A DNA stretch of 64,000 bases, from positions 185,269 through 249,268 of the forward strand of contig NZ_VZQZ01000007.1 of the NCBI RefSeq assembly GCF_008802365.1, in the 5' to 3' direction. Of the stretch, positions 55,081 to 63,780 are shown piece by piece (within the stretch, counting starts at the first letter, position 1; each line of letters starts with the position of its first letter). Below the pieces are notes generated by a model. The model was not told where the DNA came from and ran no database searches. It was given only the letters and a program-made list of their open reading frames with translations. Position numbers and translations under genes: made by a program. This stretch comes from Oryzomonas japonica (GTDB lineage: Bacteria; Desulfobacterota; Desulfuromonadia; Geobacterales; Pseudopelobacteraceae).

Positions 55081-56355
55081 TCAGCGTCTGCCGTTGGCCA
55101 TTTTCAGGCTTTCGGGAGAGCGGCGGAGCCACCACATGAAGACCGGCCCGGCCAACCCGCCGATTCCCAGGCTGGCGAATGCCAGGCCCCAGGCGCCGTT
55201 GATGCCGGGGAGCGGCTGCCAACTCCGGAAGGTATCCAGAGCCCAGCCGAAGACCGTCGGCGAGATCGTGGCCAGGGAATAGCCGACCAGGGATTGGAGC
55301 CCCATGGCTGCCCCCAGATAGCCGGGAGCGACCAGTTCCGTCAGCCCGGTGGAGAAAACGGGCGATTCCGCCACTACCAGATAACCGTACAGCAGACCGA
55401 TGGTCAAGGTCAACCATATGTTGGTGTTGATCAGCCAGCCAAAGGAAAATGAGAGCAGGCCACTGGAGAACATGACCATGGCGATGGTGGCCGTGCGGCC
55501 GAAACGGTCGGAAAGGGTGCCGGTCACGGCGGTTGAAAACGCACCGATGCCGACCAGCAGCGCGGCAATGGTTGACGCGAGACCGGTGGCCTGCCCCTGG
55601 CCGTAGCCCCAGCCGACCAGGGCGGCCGTGAAGAATGGCGCCAGCCAACTCCGCATGCCGTACATCTCCCACATGTGGGAGCCGTAGCCTAAGATCATCA
55701 GGAGGGCCGGCCGGTTCCTGGCCACCTCCGCGGTGTAGCCGCTGGCACTGTGCACCCTGGGGGCGGGGCGGTAACCGCGGAAGAGCGGAATGGAAAGAAG
55801 CGCCCCGGCGAATACCCCGGCAGAACAACAGATAAAGGCGACACGCCAGCCATAGAGTCCGCTCAGCCATCCGGTGACTGCCAGGGAGAGTGAGGAGCCC
55901 AGCATCAGCGAACCGACGTAGATACCGATGGCCCGGCCGCGTCTGGCCGGGGCAAACCGCTCCGCGACCAGCTTGAGCCCCGGCATGTAGGTACCCCCCA
56001 TGCCGATGCCGGTCAAGGCACGCAGGATCAGGCCGCTGGTGAAATCGTGGGCGTACAGGGCAAACAGCAGGTTGGCGGCGGCTGACCAGAGGGCGGCGCC
56101 GATGAAGATCAGTCTGGTGTTCATGCGATCGGTCAGGGTCGAGAGGATGACCCCCGAGGCGATGTAGCCCAGCTGGTAGACCGAGAAGATCATGCCCGCC
56201 CGGGTGTTGCTCATGTTCCATTCCTGCCGCAGGGTGGGCAGAATGGCCGAGTAGTTGATAAACACCAGCATGATGAAGAGCTGGCACAGGCAGAGCAGCA
56301 AGAGCCAGCGGGTAGCCTCCCGTTCTTGGCCGGTGCCGGGGGAGGCTTTGGTCAT
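55081..56355 (-). CDS. Major facilitator superfamily transporter
   Basis: A 424-residue inner-membrane protein with about 12 hydrophobic helices. The MFS A-type loop motif after helix 2 reads STLTDRMNTR, and that after helix 8 reads GTLSDRFGRTATI. RGRAIGIYVGSLMLG fits the loop after helix 4. The substrate cannot be read. The ATG at 56355 overlaps the rmlC stop codon (ATGA), so it is translated with rmlC; export of a sugar-related product or simple chance are both possible. A longer reading frame upstream lies inside rmlC. Confidence 0.88.
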   Translation of the reverse strand: MTKASPGTGQEREATRWLLLLCLCQLFIMLVFINYSAILPTLRQEWNMSNTRAGMIFSVYQLGYIASGVILSTLTDRMNTRLIFIGAALWSAAANLLFALYAHDFTSGLILRALTGIGMGGTYMPGLKLVAERFAPARRGRAIGIYVGSLMLGSSLSLAVTGWLSGLYGWRVAFICCSAGVFAGALLSIPLFRGYRPAPRVHSASGYTAEVARNRPALLMILGYGSHMWEMYGMRSWLAPFFTAALVGWGYGQGQATGLASTIAALLVGIGAFSTAVTGTLSDRFGRTATIAMVMFSSGLLSFSFGWLINTNIWLTLTIGLLYGYLVVAESPVFSTGLTELVAPGYLGAAMGLQSLVGYSLATISPTVFGWALDTFRSWQPLPGINGAWGLAFASLGIGGLAGPVFMWWLRRSPESLKMANGRR

Positions 56356-56897
56356 GGAAACAGGTCTGCTTCCTTGAATCGTTTTCCCTCGCGGTCCTTG
56401 GCGGAGATGGTCGGTTCCGCGGCAAGCGGCCACTCGATCGCCAGGTCGGGGTCATTCCAGGCGATGCAGCGTTCGTGCTCCGGCGCCCAGTAATCGGTGG
56501 TCAGGTACAGGAATTCGGCATGTTCCGAGGTGACGCAGAAGCCGTGGGCGAATCCGGGGGGCACCCACATCTGCCGCTTGTTTTCGGCGGTGAGGTGCGT
56601 TCCGAACCAGGCGCCGAACGTGGGCGAACTGCAGCGGATGTCCACCGCCACGTCGAAAACCTCGCCGACGATGACCCGTACCAGCTTTCCCTGGGGGTGC
56701 TGGATCTGATAGTGCAGTCCGCGCAGGACCCCGCCGGTCGAACGGGAGTGGTTGTGCTGGACAAAGGTGGTGTCAAGCCCGGTCAATTGGCGCCAGACCC
56801 GTTCGTTGAAACTCTCGAAGAAAAAACCGCGTTCATCGCCGAAAACCTTGGGTTCGAGGATGATGACGTCGGGAATGGTGGTGGGAATAATGTTCAT
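56352..56897 (-). CDS. rmlC: dTDP-4-dehydrorhamnose 3,5-epimerase
   Basis: Third enzyme of dTDP-L-rhamnose synthesis, a cupin-fold dimer. The 181-residue protein has PKVFGDERGFFFESFN near the N-terminus, the catalytic His in VLRGLHYQ, GKLVRVIVGEVFDVAVDIR, and WVPPGFAHGFCVTSE. The start at 56897 (MNIIPTTIPD) has GGAG six bases ahead. rmlA is 47 kb away; no rmlB or rmlD is nearby. Confidence 0.95.
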   Translation of the reverse strand: MNIIPTTIPDVIILEPKVFGDERGFFFESFNERVWRQLTGLDTTFVQHNHSRSTGGVLRGLHYQIQHPQGKLVRVIVGEVFDVAVDIRCSSPTFGAWFGTHLTAENKRQMWVPPGFAHGFCVTSEHAEFLYLTTDYWAPEHERCIAWNDPDLAIEWPLAAEPTISAKDREGKRFKEADLFP

Positions 56898-57028
56898 GGT
56901 TGCTCCGCAGGAAATAGGATGGTGAACCTGTTCTAGCAAATTCAGGGGGTATGCCGCAAGAGATACTTTTTGCAGAGCGGGCTCCTAAACAGGGTGGATT
57001 TTTCTGAAAAGCGCGGTATGATGGGGGC

Positions 57029-58291
57029 ATGATAAATTCTACTCTTTTACCCAATGGCGTCAGACTCATCAGTCAGCGTGCCGAACATATGCATACCGTT
57101 TCCATCGGCATCTGGGTTGCCAACGGCACGCGCCACGAATCCACGGACAATAACGGCATCGCCCACTTCATCGAACATCTCCTCTTCAAGGGGACAAAAC
57201 GGCGCACCGCACGCCAGATATCCCACGAGATCGATTCCATGGGAGGCATCCTCAATGCCTTCACCGGCCACGAATACGTCTGCTACTACGCCAAGGTGCT
57301 GGCTTCATTCCTCCCCAGGGTGACGGATCTCCTGACCGACATCTTTCTCCATTCTAATTTTCCGGCGGATGAGATCGAGCGTGAGCGGAAGGTGATCCTC
57401 CAGGAAATCAAGATGCGGGATGACGCGCCGGAAGAGTGCATCCACGACCGTTTTCACCAGAGCTTCTGGAAAGGGCATCCCCTGGGACTGTCGGTGCTTG
57501 GCTCGGAAGAAACGATCAGCCGGCTCTCCCGCAATGACATCGTCACGTACAAACAGGACCATTACCGCCCTGAGGATATCATCATCTCGGCCGCCGGCAA
57601 CGTGAACCACGCTGAGCTGGTCACTCTCATGGAGGCGGCTTTCTCGGGGATTTCGTCACACGGGGTGCCGGCTGCCACCGCCGGAGCGGTCAGTCCTCCC
57701 GGCAGGGGCATCAACCTGATCGAGCGGGACCTGGAACAGTCCCTGATCTGCCTGGGAACGCGGGCACTGCCCCAGAATCATCCCGATCGCTATGCCCTGT
57801 TTCTGCTCAACACCATTTTGGGGGGCGGCATGAGTTCGCGTCTCTTTGAAGAGGTGCGCGAGAAAAAAGGTTTGGCCTACTCGGTCTATTCCTATGTCAT
57901 TGCCCACGCCGACTCGGGCTCTCTGGTGGTGTACGCCGGAACGGAACAGAAGCACTGCCGGGAGGTGATCGACATCGCCCTGCGGGAGATGGGGCGTCTG
58001 AAGCGCGAAGCGGTTCCAGCGGACGAACTTGATTCCGCCCGGGAGCAGCTCAAGGGGAAGATTCTCATGTCCCTGGAGAGTACCGACAGCTTGATGACCC
58101 GCCTGGCCAGAAACGAGATCTACCTGCAGCGTTATCAGCCGGTTGAAGAGGTTCTGGCCGGTTTTGACGCCGTTGGCGCCGACGATATCATGACGCTGGC
58201 GAGCGAGCTTTTCGACGGCAGTAAACTGAATCTGGAAGTAATGGGCAAGGTCGCCGGCCTTGACGTAACCGGGGATCGCCTGGTTTTTTGA
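57029..58291 (+). CDS. M16 family zinc peptidase (processing-peptidase-like)
   Basis: A 420-residue single-unit M16B protease. The inverted zinc motif HxxEH is H46-F-I-E-H50 in GIAHFIEHLLFKGT, with the distal ligand in the EREKVILQEIKM-type segment (ERKVILQEIKMRDD). The second half has the catalytically inactive-like domain with RALPQNHPDRYAL and GGGMSSRLFEEVREKKGLAYSV, which carries the substrate-binding R/Y pair. There is no signal peptide, so it is cytoplasmic as in YmxG-type proteins. It ends ten bases before the convergent dut stop. Confidence 0.92.
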   Translation: MINSTLLPNGVRLISQRAEHMHTVSIGIWVANGTRHESTDNNGIAHFIEHLLFKGTKRRTARQISHEIDSMGGILNAFTGHEYVCYYAKVLASFLPRVTDLLTDIFLHSNFPADEIERERKVILQEIKMRDDAPEECIHDRFHQSFWKGHPLGLSVLGSEETISRLSRNDIVTYKQDHYRPEDIIISAAGNVNHAELVTLMEAAFSGISSHGVPAATAGAVSPPGRGINLIERDLEQSLICLGTRALPQNHPDRYALFLLNTILGGGMSSRLFEEVREKKGLAYSVYSYVIAHADSGSLVVYAGTEQKHCREVIDIALREMGRLKREAVPADELDSAREQLKGKILMSLESTDSLMTRLARNEIYLQRYQPVEEVLAGFDAVGADDIMTLASELFDGSKLNLEVMGKVAGLDVTGDRLVF

Positions 58292-58301
58292 TGTGCTGCG
58301 G

Positions 58302-58766
58302 TTAATCCCTGCCGGTATGGCCAAAACCTCCTGCACCACGTGAACTGTCTTGGCTGAACCCCTCGACGATACTCAATTCTGCTTGGACCACCGGCACAAA
58401 CAGCATCTGGCAGATGCGTTCGCCCGGCTCCACGGTATAGGCGGTCGCGCCCCGGTTCAGGATGCCGATGCCGATCTCTCCCTGGTAGTCCGAATCGATA
58501 ACCCCGACAGTATTGGCCAGCACAATCCCGTGTTTGATGCCGAGTCCTGAACGCGGTACCAGAAGAGCTACCAGGCTCGGGTCATGGATGCTGATGGCTA
58601 TGCCGCTGGGGACCAACACGGTCTCTCCGGGCTGCACCGTGAGGGGGGCGTCCAGGCAGGCCCGCATGTCCATGGCCGCCGAACCGCCGGTGGCATAGGT
58701 GGGAAGAGGGATGCGCGAGCCCATCAGCGGACTCATGATTTTGGTTTCAATTTTGTGTCTGTTCAT
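58302..58766 (-). CDS. dut: Deoxyuridine 5'-triphosphate nucleotidohydrolase
   Basis: Hydrolyses dUTP to dUMP, keeping uracil out of DNA and feeding dTMP synthesis; homotrimer. The 154-residue protein has all five trimeric dUTPase motifs: [40 protein letters not shown] and the C-terminal [10 protein letters not shown] that closes over the substrate. Confidence 0.96.
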   Translation of the reverse strand: MNRHKIETKIMSPLMGSRIPLPTYATGGSAAMDMRACLDAPLTVQPGETVLVPSGIAISIHDPSLVALLVPRSGLGIKHGIVLANTVGVIDSDYQGEIGIGILNRGATAYTVEPGERICQMLFVPVVQAELSIVEGFSQDSSRGAGGFGHTGRD

Positions 58767-58871
58767 GATAGCTTTCCCGGCAATTCAGAATGACTGCGTT
58801 TGGTCGTTACCATAACCAAGAGGGGCTATCAAGCGCAACCAAAATCTGCTGGTAAAAAGGGGTTGTGTCTG

Positions 58872-59969
58872 ATGAAAGATGCCAGAATTACTCAGTTTGC
58901 AGAGATATTGGTAGACTATTCGACGCGGGTGAAGAAGGGCGACGTGGTGCTGATCAACGCCGCAGGGCTCGAGGCCCTTCCCCTGGTCAAGGAACTCCAC
59001 GCCCTCTGCCTTAAACGGGGCGCCGCGTATGTGGAATATGCCTTTTCCGTCCCCGAAATCGACCGCAATTTCTACAACCTGGCCAACAAACAGCAGTTGG
59101 AGCATTTTCCTCAACATAAACTGGATTTTTTCAAGACCTTGACCGTCTACATCGGCATCGCGGCCGGCGACAACTCCATGGTCATGGCCAATGCCCGTCA
59201 GCAGGCCATGGTCGCCTACCAGAAACTCACCAGGCCGCTGGTGGACCAACGGGTCAAACATACCCGCTGGGTGGTGACCCGCTACCCGACCCATGCCGCG
59301 GCCCAGGAAGCCAAGATGAGTTTGGATGAGTACGAGGATTACCTCTTCTCGGCCTGTTGCATCGATTGGCATGCCGAGTCGAAAAAACAGGCCAAACTCA
59401 AGAAGCTGATCGACAAAACCAAAAAGGTCCGCATCGTTGCGCCGGATACGGATCTGGCATTCAGTATCGACGGCCTGCCGGGGATCAAATGCGACGGACG
59501 TCTCAATATGCCGGACGGCGAGGTGTTCACCGCACCGGTCAGGGATTCGGTCCAAGGGCATATCACCTACAACTGCCCCAGCATCTATCAGGGCAAGGAA
59601 TTCAACGGCGTGCGCTTCGAGTTCAAGGACGGCAGGATCGTCAAGGCCAGTGCCGACGGCGACATGAGCGGGGCGCTCAACAAAATTCTGGATACGGATG
59701 AGGGGGCCCGCTATATCGGCGAATTTTCCCTGGGAATCAATCCCGGCATCCGTCGCCCCATGCGCAATATCCTCTTTGACGAGAAGATCTTCGGCTCGAT
59801 CCATTTCACGCCGGGGCAGGCCTACGATGAGTGCGACAACGGCAACCGCTCCGCCGTGCATTGGGACCTGGTCAGAATCCTTGCCGATGGCGAAATCTGG
59901 TTCGATGGCGTCCTGATCCAGAAGAAGGGCGTGTTTGTCCATAAGGAGCTGTTGGAACTGAATCCGTGA
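58872..59969 (+). CDS. M29 family aminopeptidase
   Basis: A 365-residue cytoplasmic metallopeptidase of the thermophilic aminopeptidase (AmpS/AmpT) family. Metal-site segments are NGVRFEFKDGRIV, ARYIGEFSLGIN, GSIHFTPGQAYDE and SAVHWDLVRI. The start at 58872 (MKDARITQFAEILV) has AAAGGGG nine bases ahead; the in-frame GTG at 58800 is unlikely. A small uncharacterised gene follows after ten bases. Confidence 0.93.
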   Translation: MKDARITQFAEILVDYSTRVKKGDVVLINAAGLEALPLVKELHALCLKRGAAYVEYAFSVPEIDRNFYNLANKQQLEHFPQHKLDFFKTLTVYIGIAAGDNSMVMANARQQAMVAYQKLTRPLVDQRVKHTRWVVTRYPTHAAAQEAKMSLDEYEDYLFSACCIDWHAESKKQAKLKKLIDKTKKVRIVAPDTDLAFSIDGLPGIKCDGRLNMPDGEVFTAPVRDSVQGHITYNCPSIYQGKEFNGVRFEFKDGRIVKASADGDMSGALNKILDTDEGARYIGEFSLGINPGIRRPMRNILFDEKIFGSIHFTPGQAYDECDNGNRSAVHWDLVRILADGEIWFDGVLIQKKGVFVHKELLELNP

Positions 59970-59979
59970 CAGGGGTGGA

Positions 59980-60492
59980 ATGATTCGTATGAGTGAAGAG
60001 AAACAACCCGAGATCGAATTTGAACATGATGATTTCGAGAGCGCGTCGTTCGACGATGAACTCCGGGTGGATGGGTGTTGCCAGGAATTGCTCAAGCGCT
60101 TTTACCTCTATCTGGTCGGCAGGGGCATGACGCCGGAGCAGGCATCGGAGTTGGCCTTCAGCGCCGATCTCTATCTGCGGGACTACGTGGTGGATTTTGC
60201 CCGCCAGAACGTGTCCCGGCCGCAACCGGGCATCGTGAGGCGCTTTGCGGCGACATGGTTCATCACCCACACGCTCGATCCGGAGATGCGCATCCTGGAG
60301 CGGCACCTGGCCGGTGTCCGCGAATTGTATCGCTACCTGCACGGGCAGCACCTGATCTCCCGGGAGGAGCTTGATTTTCTTGAGGCAGAGGCGGCCCAGA
60401 CCGACTACTATCGCCAGCGAATCGAGAGCTTCCTTGCCATTGTCGACGATGGCTATTTCGCCTGGGAGGCGGAGTGCCCCCTGCGGGGCTGA
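59980..60492 (+). CDS. Uncharacterised protein
   Basis: A 170-residue (167 if started at the second ATG, 59989) acidic, probably all-helical cytoplasmic protein that I do not recognise. It has an acidic N-terminus (EIEFEHDDFESASFDDE), a vicinal Cys-Cys pair (GCCQEL) and a central LYLVGRGMTPEQASELAFSADLYLRDYV segment. There is no signal peptide or membrane helix. It lies between the M29 peptidase and another uncharacterised gene on the same strand. Confidence 0.7.
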   Translation: MIRMSEEKQPEIEFEHDDFESASFDDELRVDGCCQELLKRFYLYLVGRGMTPEQASELAFSADLYLRDYVVDFARQNVSRPQPGIVRRFAATWFITHTLDPEMRILERHLAGVRELYRYLHGQHLISREELDFLEAEAAQTDYYRQRIESFLAIVDDGYFAWEAECPLRG

Positions 60493-60522
60493 TATTTTAA
60501 ACGTAAAAGGAAACAAGGGACC

Positions 60523-60924
60523 ATGGCAGGCAGACGTTTGAAAGGAATAACCATAACGATCCTGGCCCAGGAACACGCGAGGAAAGACTGGTATTTCGAC
60601 TTCGAGGCAGAGCCTTTTCGGCGGTTTTGCGAGAAACTGTCGCGGGAGATGAAAAAGCTGGGTGTTGCGCTCACCATCGTGCACAACCGTGATGCTACCA
60701 TCACCATCAACAGCTATGCCGATCTGTTGAACTGTGTCAGGATTTCCTCCCCCGTTGACGGCCATAGCAACCTGTGCGTCGGACACATCATCGGCAAGAG
60801 CGAACATCTGGACATTATGGAGGATATCGAGGCAGCGGTGCGACGGATCGCCTTTGCCCCGGAAACGGTTGCACCGTCAAATGAATTCAGAAAGGTATGC
60901 CACAACTGCGGTTGCGGCTGTTAA
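60523..60924 (+). CDS. Uncharacterised protein with C-terminal Cys cluster
   Basis: A 133-residue cytoplasmic protein I do not recognise. Most of it looks like a small alpha/beta domain (GITITILAQEHARKDWYFDFE; LGVALTIVHNRDATITINSY). It ends in CHNCGCGC, four cysteines within the last eight residues, suggesting metal or Fe-S binding. The ribosome site AAGGAAACAAGGGACC precedes the ATG. The AAA ATPase gene follows after ten bases. Confidence 0.75.
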   Translation: MAGRRLKGITITILAQEHARKDWYFDFEAEPFRRFCEKLSREMKKLGVALTIVHNRDATITINSYADLLNCVRISSPVDGHSNLCVGHIIGKSEHLDIMEDIEAAVRRIAFAPETVAPSNEFRKVCHNCGCGC

Positions 60925-60934
60925 AATAGGACCA

Positions 60935-61819
60935 ATGAACGATACCACGGATAGATTTGAAGCATTGCTGGAAAGAGTCGATCGGCTCATCGAAGGGATG
61001 ATGCCCGCTGCCGCTGCCCCCCCTGATTGCGAACATTACCTGGCGTTTCGCTGGGAACGGACCGGCGAGCGGGGCCGGCTGGCGCCGGTAATGAATCCCC
61101 ATCTCTTTGAGCTGAACGAATTGGTGGGCATTGACGATATCAAGGAAGAGGTGGTGCGCAACACCACCCAGTTCGTCGAGGGGCTGCCGGCCAATAATGT
61201 GCTCCTGTGGGGCGAGCGGGGATGTGGAAAATCGTCCCTGGTCAAGGGGCTCCTGAAACCGTTCGCCTCGCGGGGATTGCGGATCGTGGAACTGAAGCGC
61301 TGGGATATCATGTCCTTGCCCCACATAACCTCCCTGCTGCGGGATGCGCCGTACCGCTTTCTCCTGTTCTGCGACGACCTGTCCTTTGATGAAGGCGAGG
61401 GGGATTTCCGTGCCCTCAAGACCCTGCTGGACGGGGATATCGAGGAGCGACCCGGCAATGTGCTGATCTACGCCACCTCGAACCGTCGTCACCTCATGCC
61501 GGAGCGGATGGAGGACAACACGGGCGACCTGGAGATACATCCCGAAGAGGCTGTGGGGGAAAAACTGGCGTTAGCCGATCGTTTTGGTCTGTCGTTCGGG
61601 TTTTACAGCCTTGACCAGGATGAGTACCTGGACGTGGTCCGTTATTATGCCGCCCATCGGGGGCTTAGAATGGAAGACGAGGAACTGTGCGCCTTGGCGG
61701 TGAAGTGGTCGTTGTATTCCGCGCGCCGCAGCGGACGTTCGGCCCGCCAGTTTGTGGATGACCTGGAAGGGCGTCTGGGGCTGACAAAGAACGGCAGGCG
61801 GAAAAAGTCTTCCCTTTGA
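60935..61819 (+). CDS. DUF815-type AAA ATPase
   Basis: A 294-residue cytoplasmic P-loop ATPase. Walker A is GERGCGKSSL, Walker B FLLFCDDLSFDEGEGDF, sensor-like ATSNRRHLMPERM and DRFGLSFGFY are visible, all typical of the DUF815 family. ELNELVGIDDIKEEVVRNT before Walker A is the usual lead-in. The function is unknown; family members are often simply called ATP-binding proteins. The ATG at 60935 gives the expected N-terminus; a longer frame upstream lies inside the previous gene. Confidence 0.88.
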   Translation: MNDTTDRFEALLERVDRLIEGMMPAAAAPPDCEHYLAFRWERTGERGRLAPVMNPHLFELNELVGIDDIKEEVVRNTTQFVEGLPANNVLLWGERGCGKSSLVKGLLKPFASRGLRIVELKRWDIMSLPHITSLLRDAPYRFLLFCDDLSFDEGEGDFRALKTLLDGDIEERPGNVLIYATSNRRHLMPERMEDNTGDLEIHPEEAVGEKLALADRFGLSFGFYSLDQDEYLDVVRYYAAHRGLRMEDEELCALAVKWSLYSARRSGRSARQFVDDLEGRLGLTKNGRRKKSSL

Positions 61820-62021
61820 CCGGGTCGCGTGATGTTCCGGGCAGGTTCAAGTCACGGAAAGTAGTAGCTTTAAACGATATTATGGTGTATTTGTTGAATC
61901 AAGCAGACCTCGTGGACACGAATTTGGATATATGTCCGTCCGCCTGAAACGCAGGAGAAAAAATAGCTGAAAAAGCGACAGTCAGTGCTGTCAACCCCTT
62001 CTGCGAAGGAGAAGTTTGTCT

Positions 62022-62864
62022 ATGGCCATCGCCGTCATACCGGAAACTGTCAGAAAACTGCTTGCTTCGCAGCCTATCGAACTGCCGATCTTTCATCCCG
62101 TTGCCATCAAGCTGCAACGAATGCTTTCCGATTATGACTTTACGGTGGATGAAGTCGCCCATGTGGCCATCGAGGACCAGTCTTTGGCCACCCAGATGCT
62201 GAAGATGGCCAATTCGCCCATGTATATGGGGCGCACCAAGGTCGCCACCATTAAAGAGGCCGTTATCCGGCTGGGGGCGCAACAGGTTATCAATCTCGCC
62301 ATAGCCGCCTCACAAGCCGCCATTCACTCGTCTCAAAACGAAGCGCTCAACCGTTACATGAAACAGCTTTGGCTCCATAGCCACGGCTCGGCCCTCGGCG
62401 CGCGCTGGCTTGCCCATGGTTGCGGCATGCGCGGCGTTGCGGACGAAACCTATCTGGCCGCACTGCTGCACGATGTGGGTAAACTCTACCTGCTCAAAGC
62501 GATCGAGCGCCTGGTGGATGCCGGCGTGATCAGCTCCCTGTTCGACGAAGAGTTGATCTCCGATATCTTCGAGGCCATGCATGTGGAACAGGGCTACCGC
62601 CTGATGCTGCACTGGAATTTTCCGGCCATGTACTGCGATGTGGTCCGGGATCACCATCTCGAACAGTGGGATGTGGTCAACAAGATGCTGACCATTGTCC
62701 GCTTCGTCAACCTGGCCTGTCGCCGGGTCGGCCTCGGCCTGAAACACGATCCCGCATTGGAATTGATCGCAACCAAAGAGGCGGAAGTTCTTGATCTCAG
62801 CAGTTTCCAGATCGCAGAACTTGAAGCGTTGCTTGAAGAATCCCGGGAAGCCGTGTTTGAATAA
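62022..62864 (+). CDS. HDOD domain protein
   Basis: A 280-residue cytoplasmic protein. The HDOD domain covers about residues 15-215 (LPIFHPVAIKLQRMLSD, VAIEDQSLATQMLKMANSPMY, EAVIRLGAQQVINLAIA, TYLAALLHDVGKLYLLKA). The LHDVGK segment keeps an HD pair, which many HDOD proteins have lost. HDOD proteins act in signalling and often control two-component or c-di-GMP systems; no fixed activity is known. The ribosome site AAGGAGAAG lies seven bases ahead of the ATG. The 203-base gap upstream shows no gene. Confidence 0.9.
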   Translation: MAIAVIPETVRKLLASQPIELPIFHPVAIKLQRMLSDYDFTVDEVAHVAIEDQSLATQMLKMANSPMYMGRTKVATIKEAVIRLGAQQVINLAIAASQAAIHSSQNEALNRYMKQLWLHSHGSALGARWLAHGCGMRGVADETYLAALLHDVGKLYLLKAIERLVDAGVISSLFDEELISDIFEAMHVEQGYRLMLHWNFPAMYCDVVRDHHLEQWDVVNKMLTIVRFVNLACRRVGLGLKHDPALELIATKEAEVLDLSSFQIAELEALLEESREAVFE

Positions 62865-62916
62865 CTCTCGTCCAATGGACGTCCAGGCGTCCGCTCACAA
62901 GATGGTGCCGCACGCC

Positions 62917-63780
62917 ATGTCTTTACCCACCCTCCAAGGGTACCTTAAACTTCTTCGGCCGACACAATGGCTGAAAAACCTGATGATTTTCTTTCCTCCC
63001 TTTCTGGGAGGGACGTTCTTCCTGTCCGTTGTCCGTCCAACCGCGCTGGTCCCGTTCGTCTCCTTCTGTCTGGCGTCAAGTGCCACCTACATCCTCAATG
63101 ATCTTCTGGACATGGAACATGATCGCAACCATCCCGAAAAGCGGTTGCGACCGTTGCCGTCCGGCCGGATATCACCTCTTTCCGCCCGTGTGCTTGCCCT
63201 TACTCTTGCTGTTGCCGCCATAGCCCTTGCCTGGATGGTATCCCTGTCGTTCCTGTCGTTTCTGCTGCTTTACGGCGCCGTCTCCAGCGCCTATTCAATC
63301 AGATTGAAAGAATATGCGTTGGTCGATATCTTTTGCATATCGGCCGGGTTCCTGCTGAGGCTCGAAGCCGGGGGCGCCGCTTTCGGGGTAACGATCTCGG
63401 AGTGGCTTTTCCTGAGTGTATTTTTGCTGGCGGTATTCCTCAGCACCGGCAAACGCCTCAGCGAAAAGAACCGGTTGGGCGTGTCTGCCGCCAATCACCG
63501 TAAGGTCCTTGCCACCTATCCTGAAGGTTTTTTGGACGGGACCATGTTCATGACCGGAGGGGCTGTGCTGGTCACGTACACCCTCTATGTGATCTCGCGC
63601 CACTCTTCGCTGCTCCTCTACACGGTCCCGCTCTGCTGTTTCGGCCTATTGCGCTATATCCTCCGGGTCCAGTCCGGGAAGGGGGGCGATCCGACCGAGT
63701 CGCTGCTCCGGGATATGCCGCTCTTTATCGTTGGGCTCGTCTGGGCGGTGATGGTGGGGTGGGGGATATACGTCCCATGA
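62917..63780 (+). CDS. UbiA-family prenyltransferase (decaprenyl-phosphate phosphoribosyltransferase-like)
   Basis: A 287-residue membrane protein with about eight helices. It has the UbiA aspartate motif LNDLLDMEHDRNHPEKRLRP (two D-x3-D-type parts) and the N-terminal LRPTQWLKNLMIFFPP typical of DPPR synthase-like enzymes, which attach phosphoribose to a polyprenyl phosphate. ATGs at 62875, 62902 and 62917 are in frame with no clear ribosome site; 62917 gives the family-like N-terminus. A glycosyltransferase gene overlaps its stop, so it probably serves glycan synthesis rather than quinones. Confidence 0.85.
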   Translation: MSLPTLQGYLKLLRPTQWLKNLMIFFPPFLGGTFFLSVVRPTALVPFVSFCLASSATYILNDLLDMEHDRNHPEKRLRPLPSGRISPLSARVLALTLAVAAIALAWMVSLSFLSFLLLYGAVSSAYSIRLKEYALVDIFCISAGFLLRLEAGGAAFGVTISEWLFLSVFLLAVFLSTGKRLSEKNRLGVSAANHRKVLATYPEGFLDGTMFMTGGAVLVTYTLYVISRHSSLLLYTVPLCCFGLLRYILRVQSGKGGDPTESLLRDMPLFIVGLVWAVMVGWGIYVP

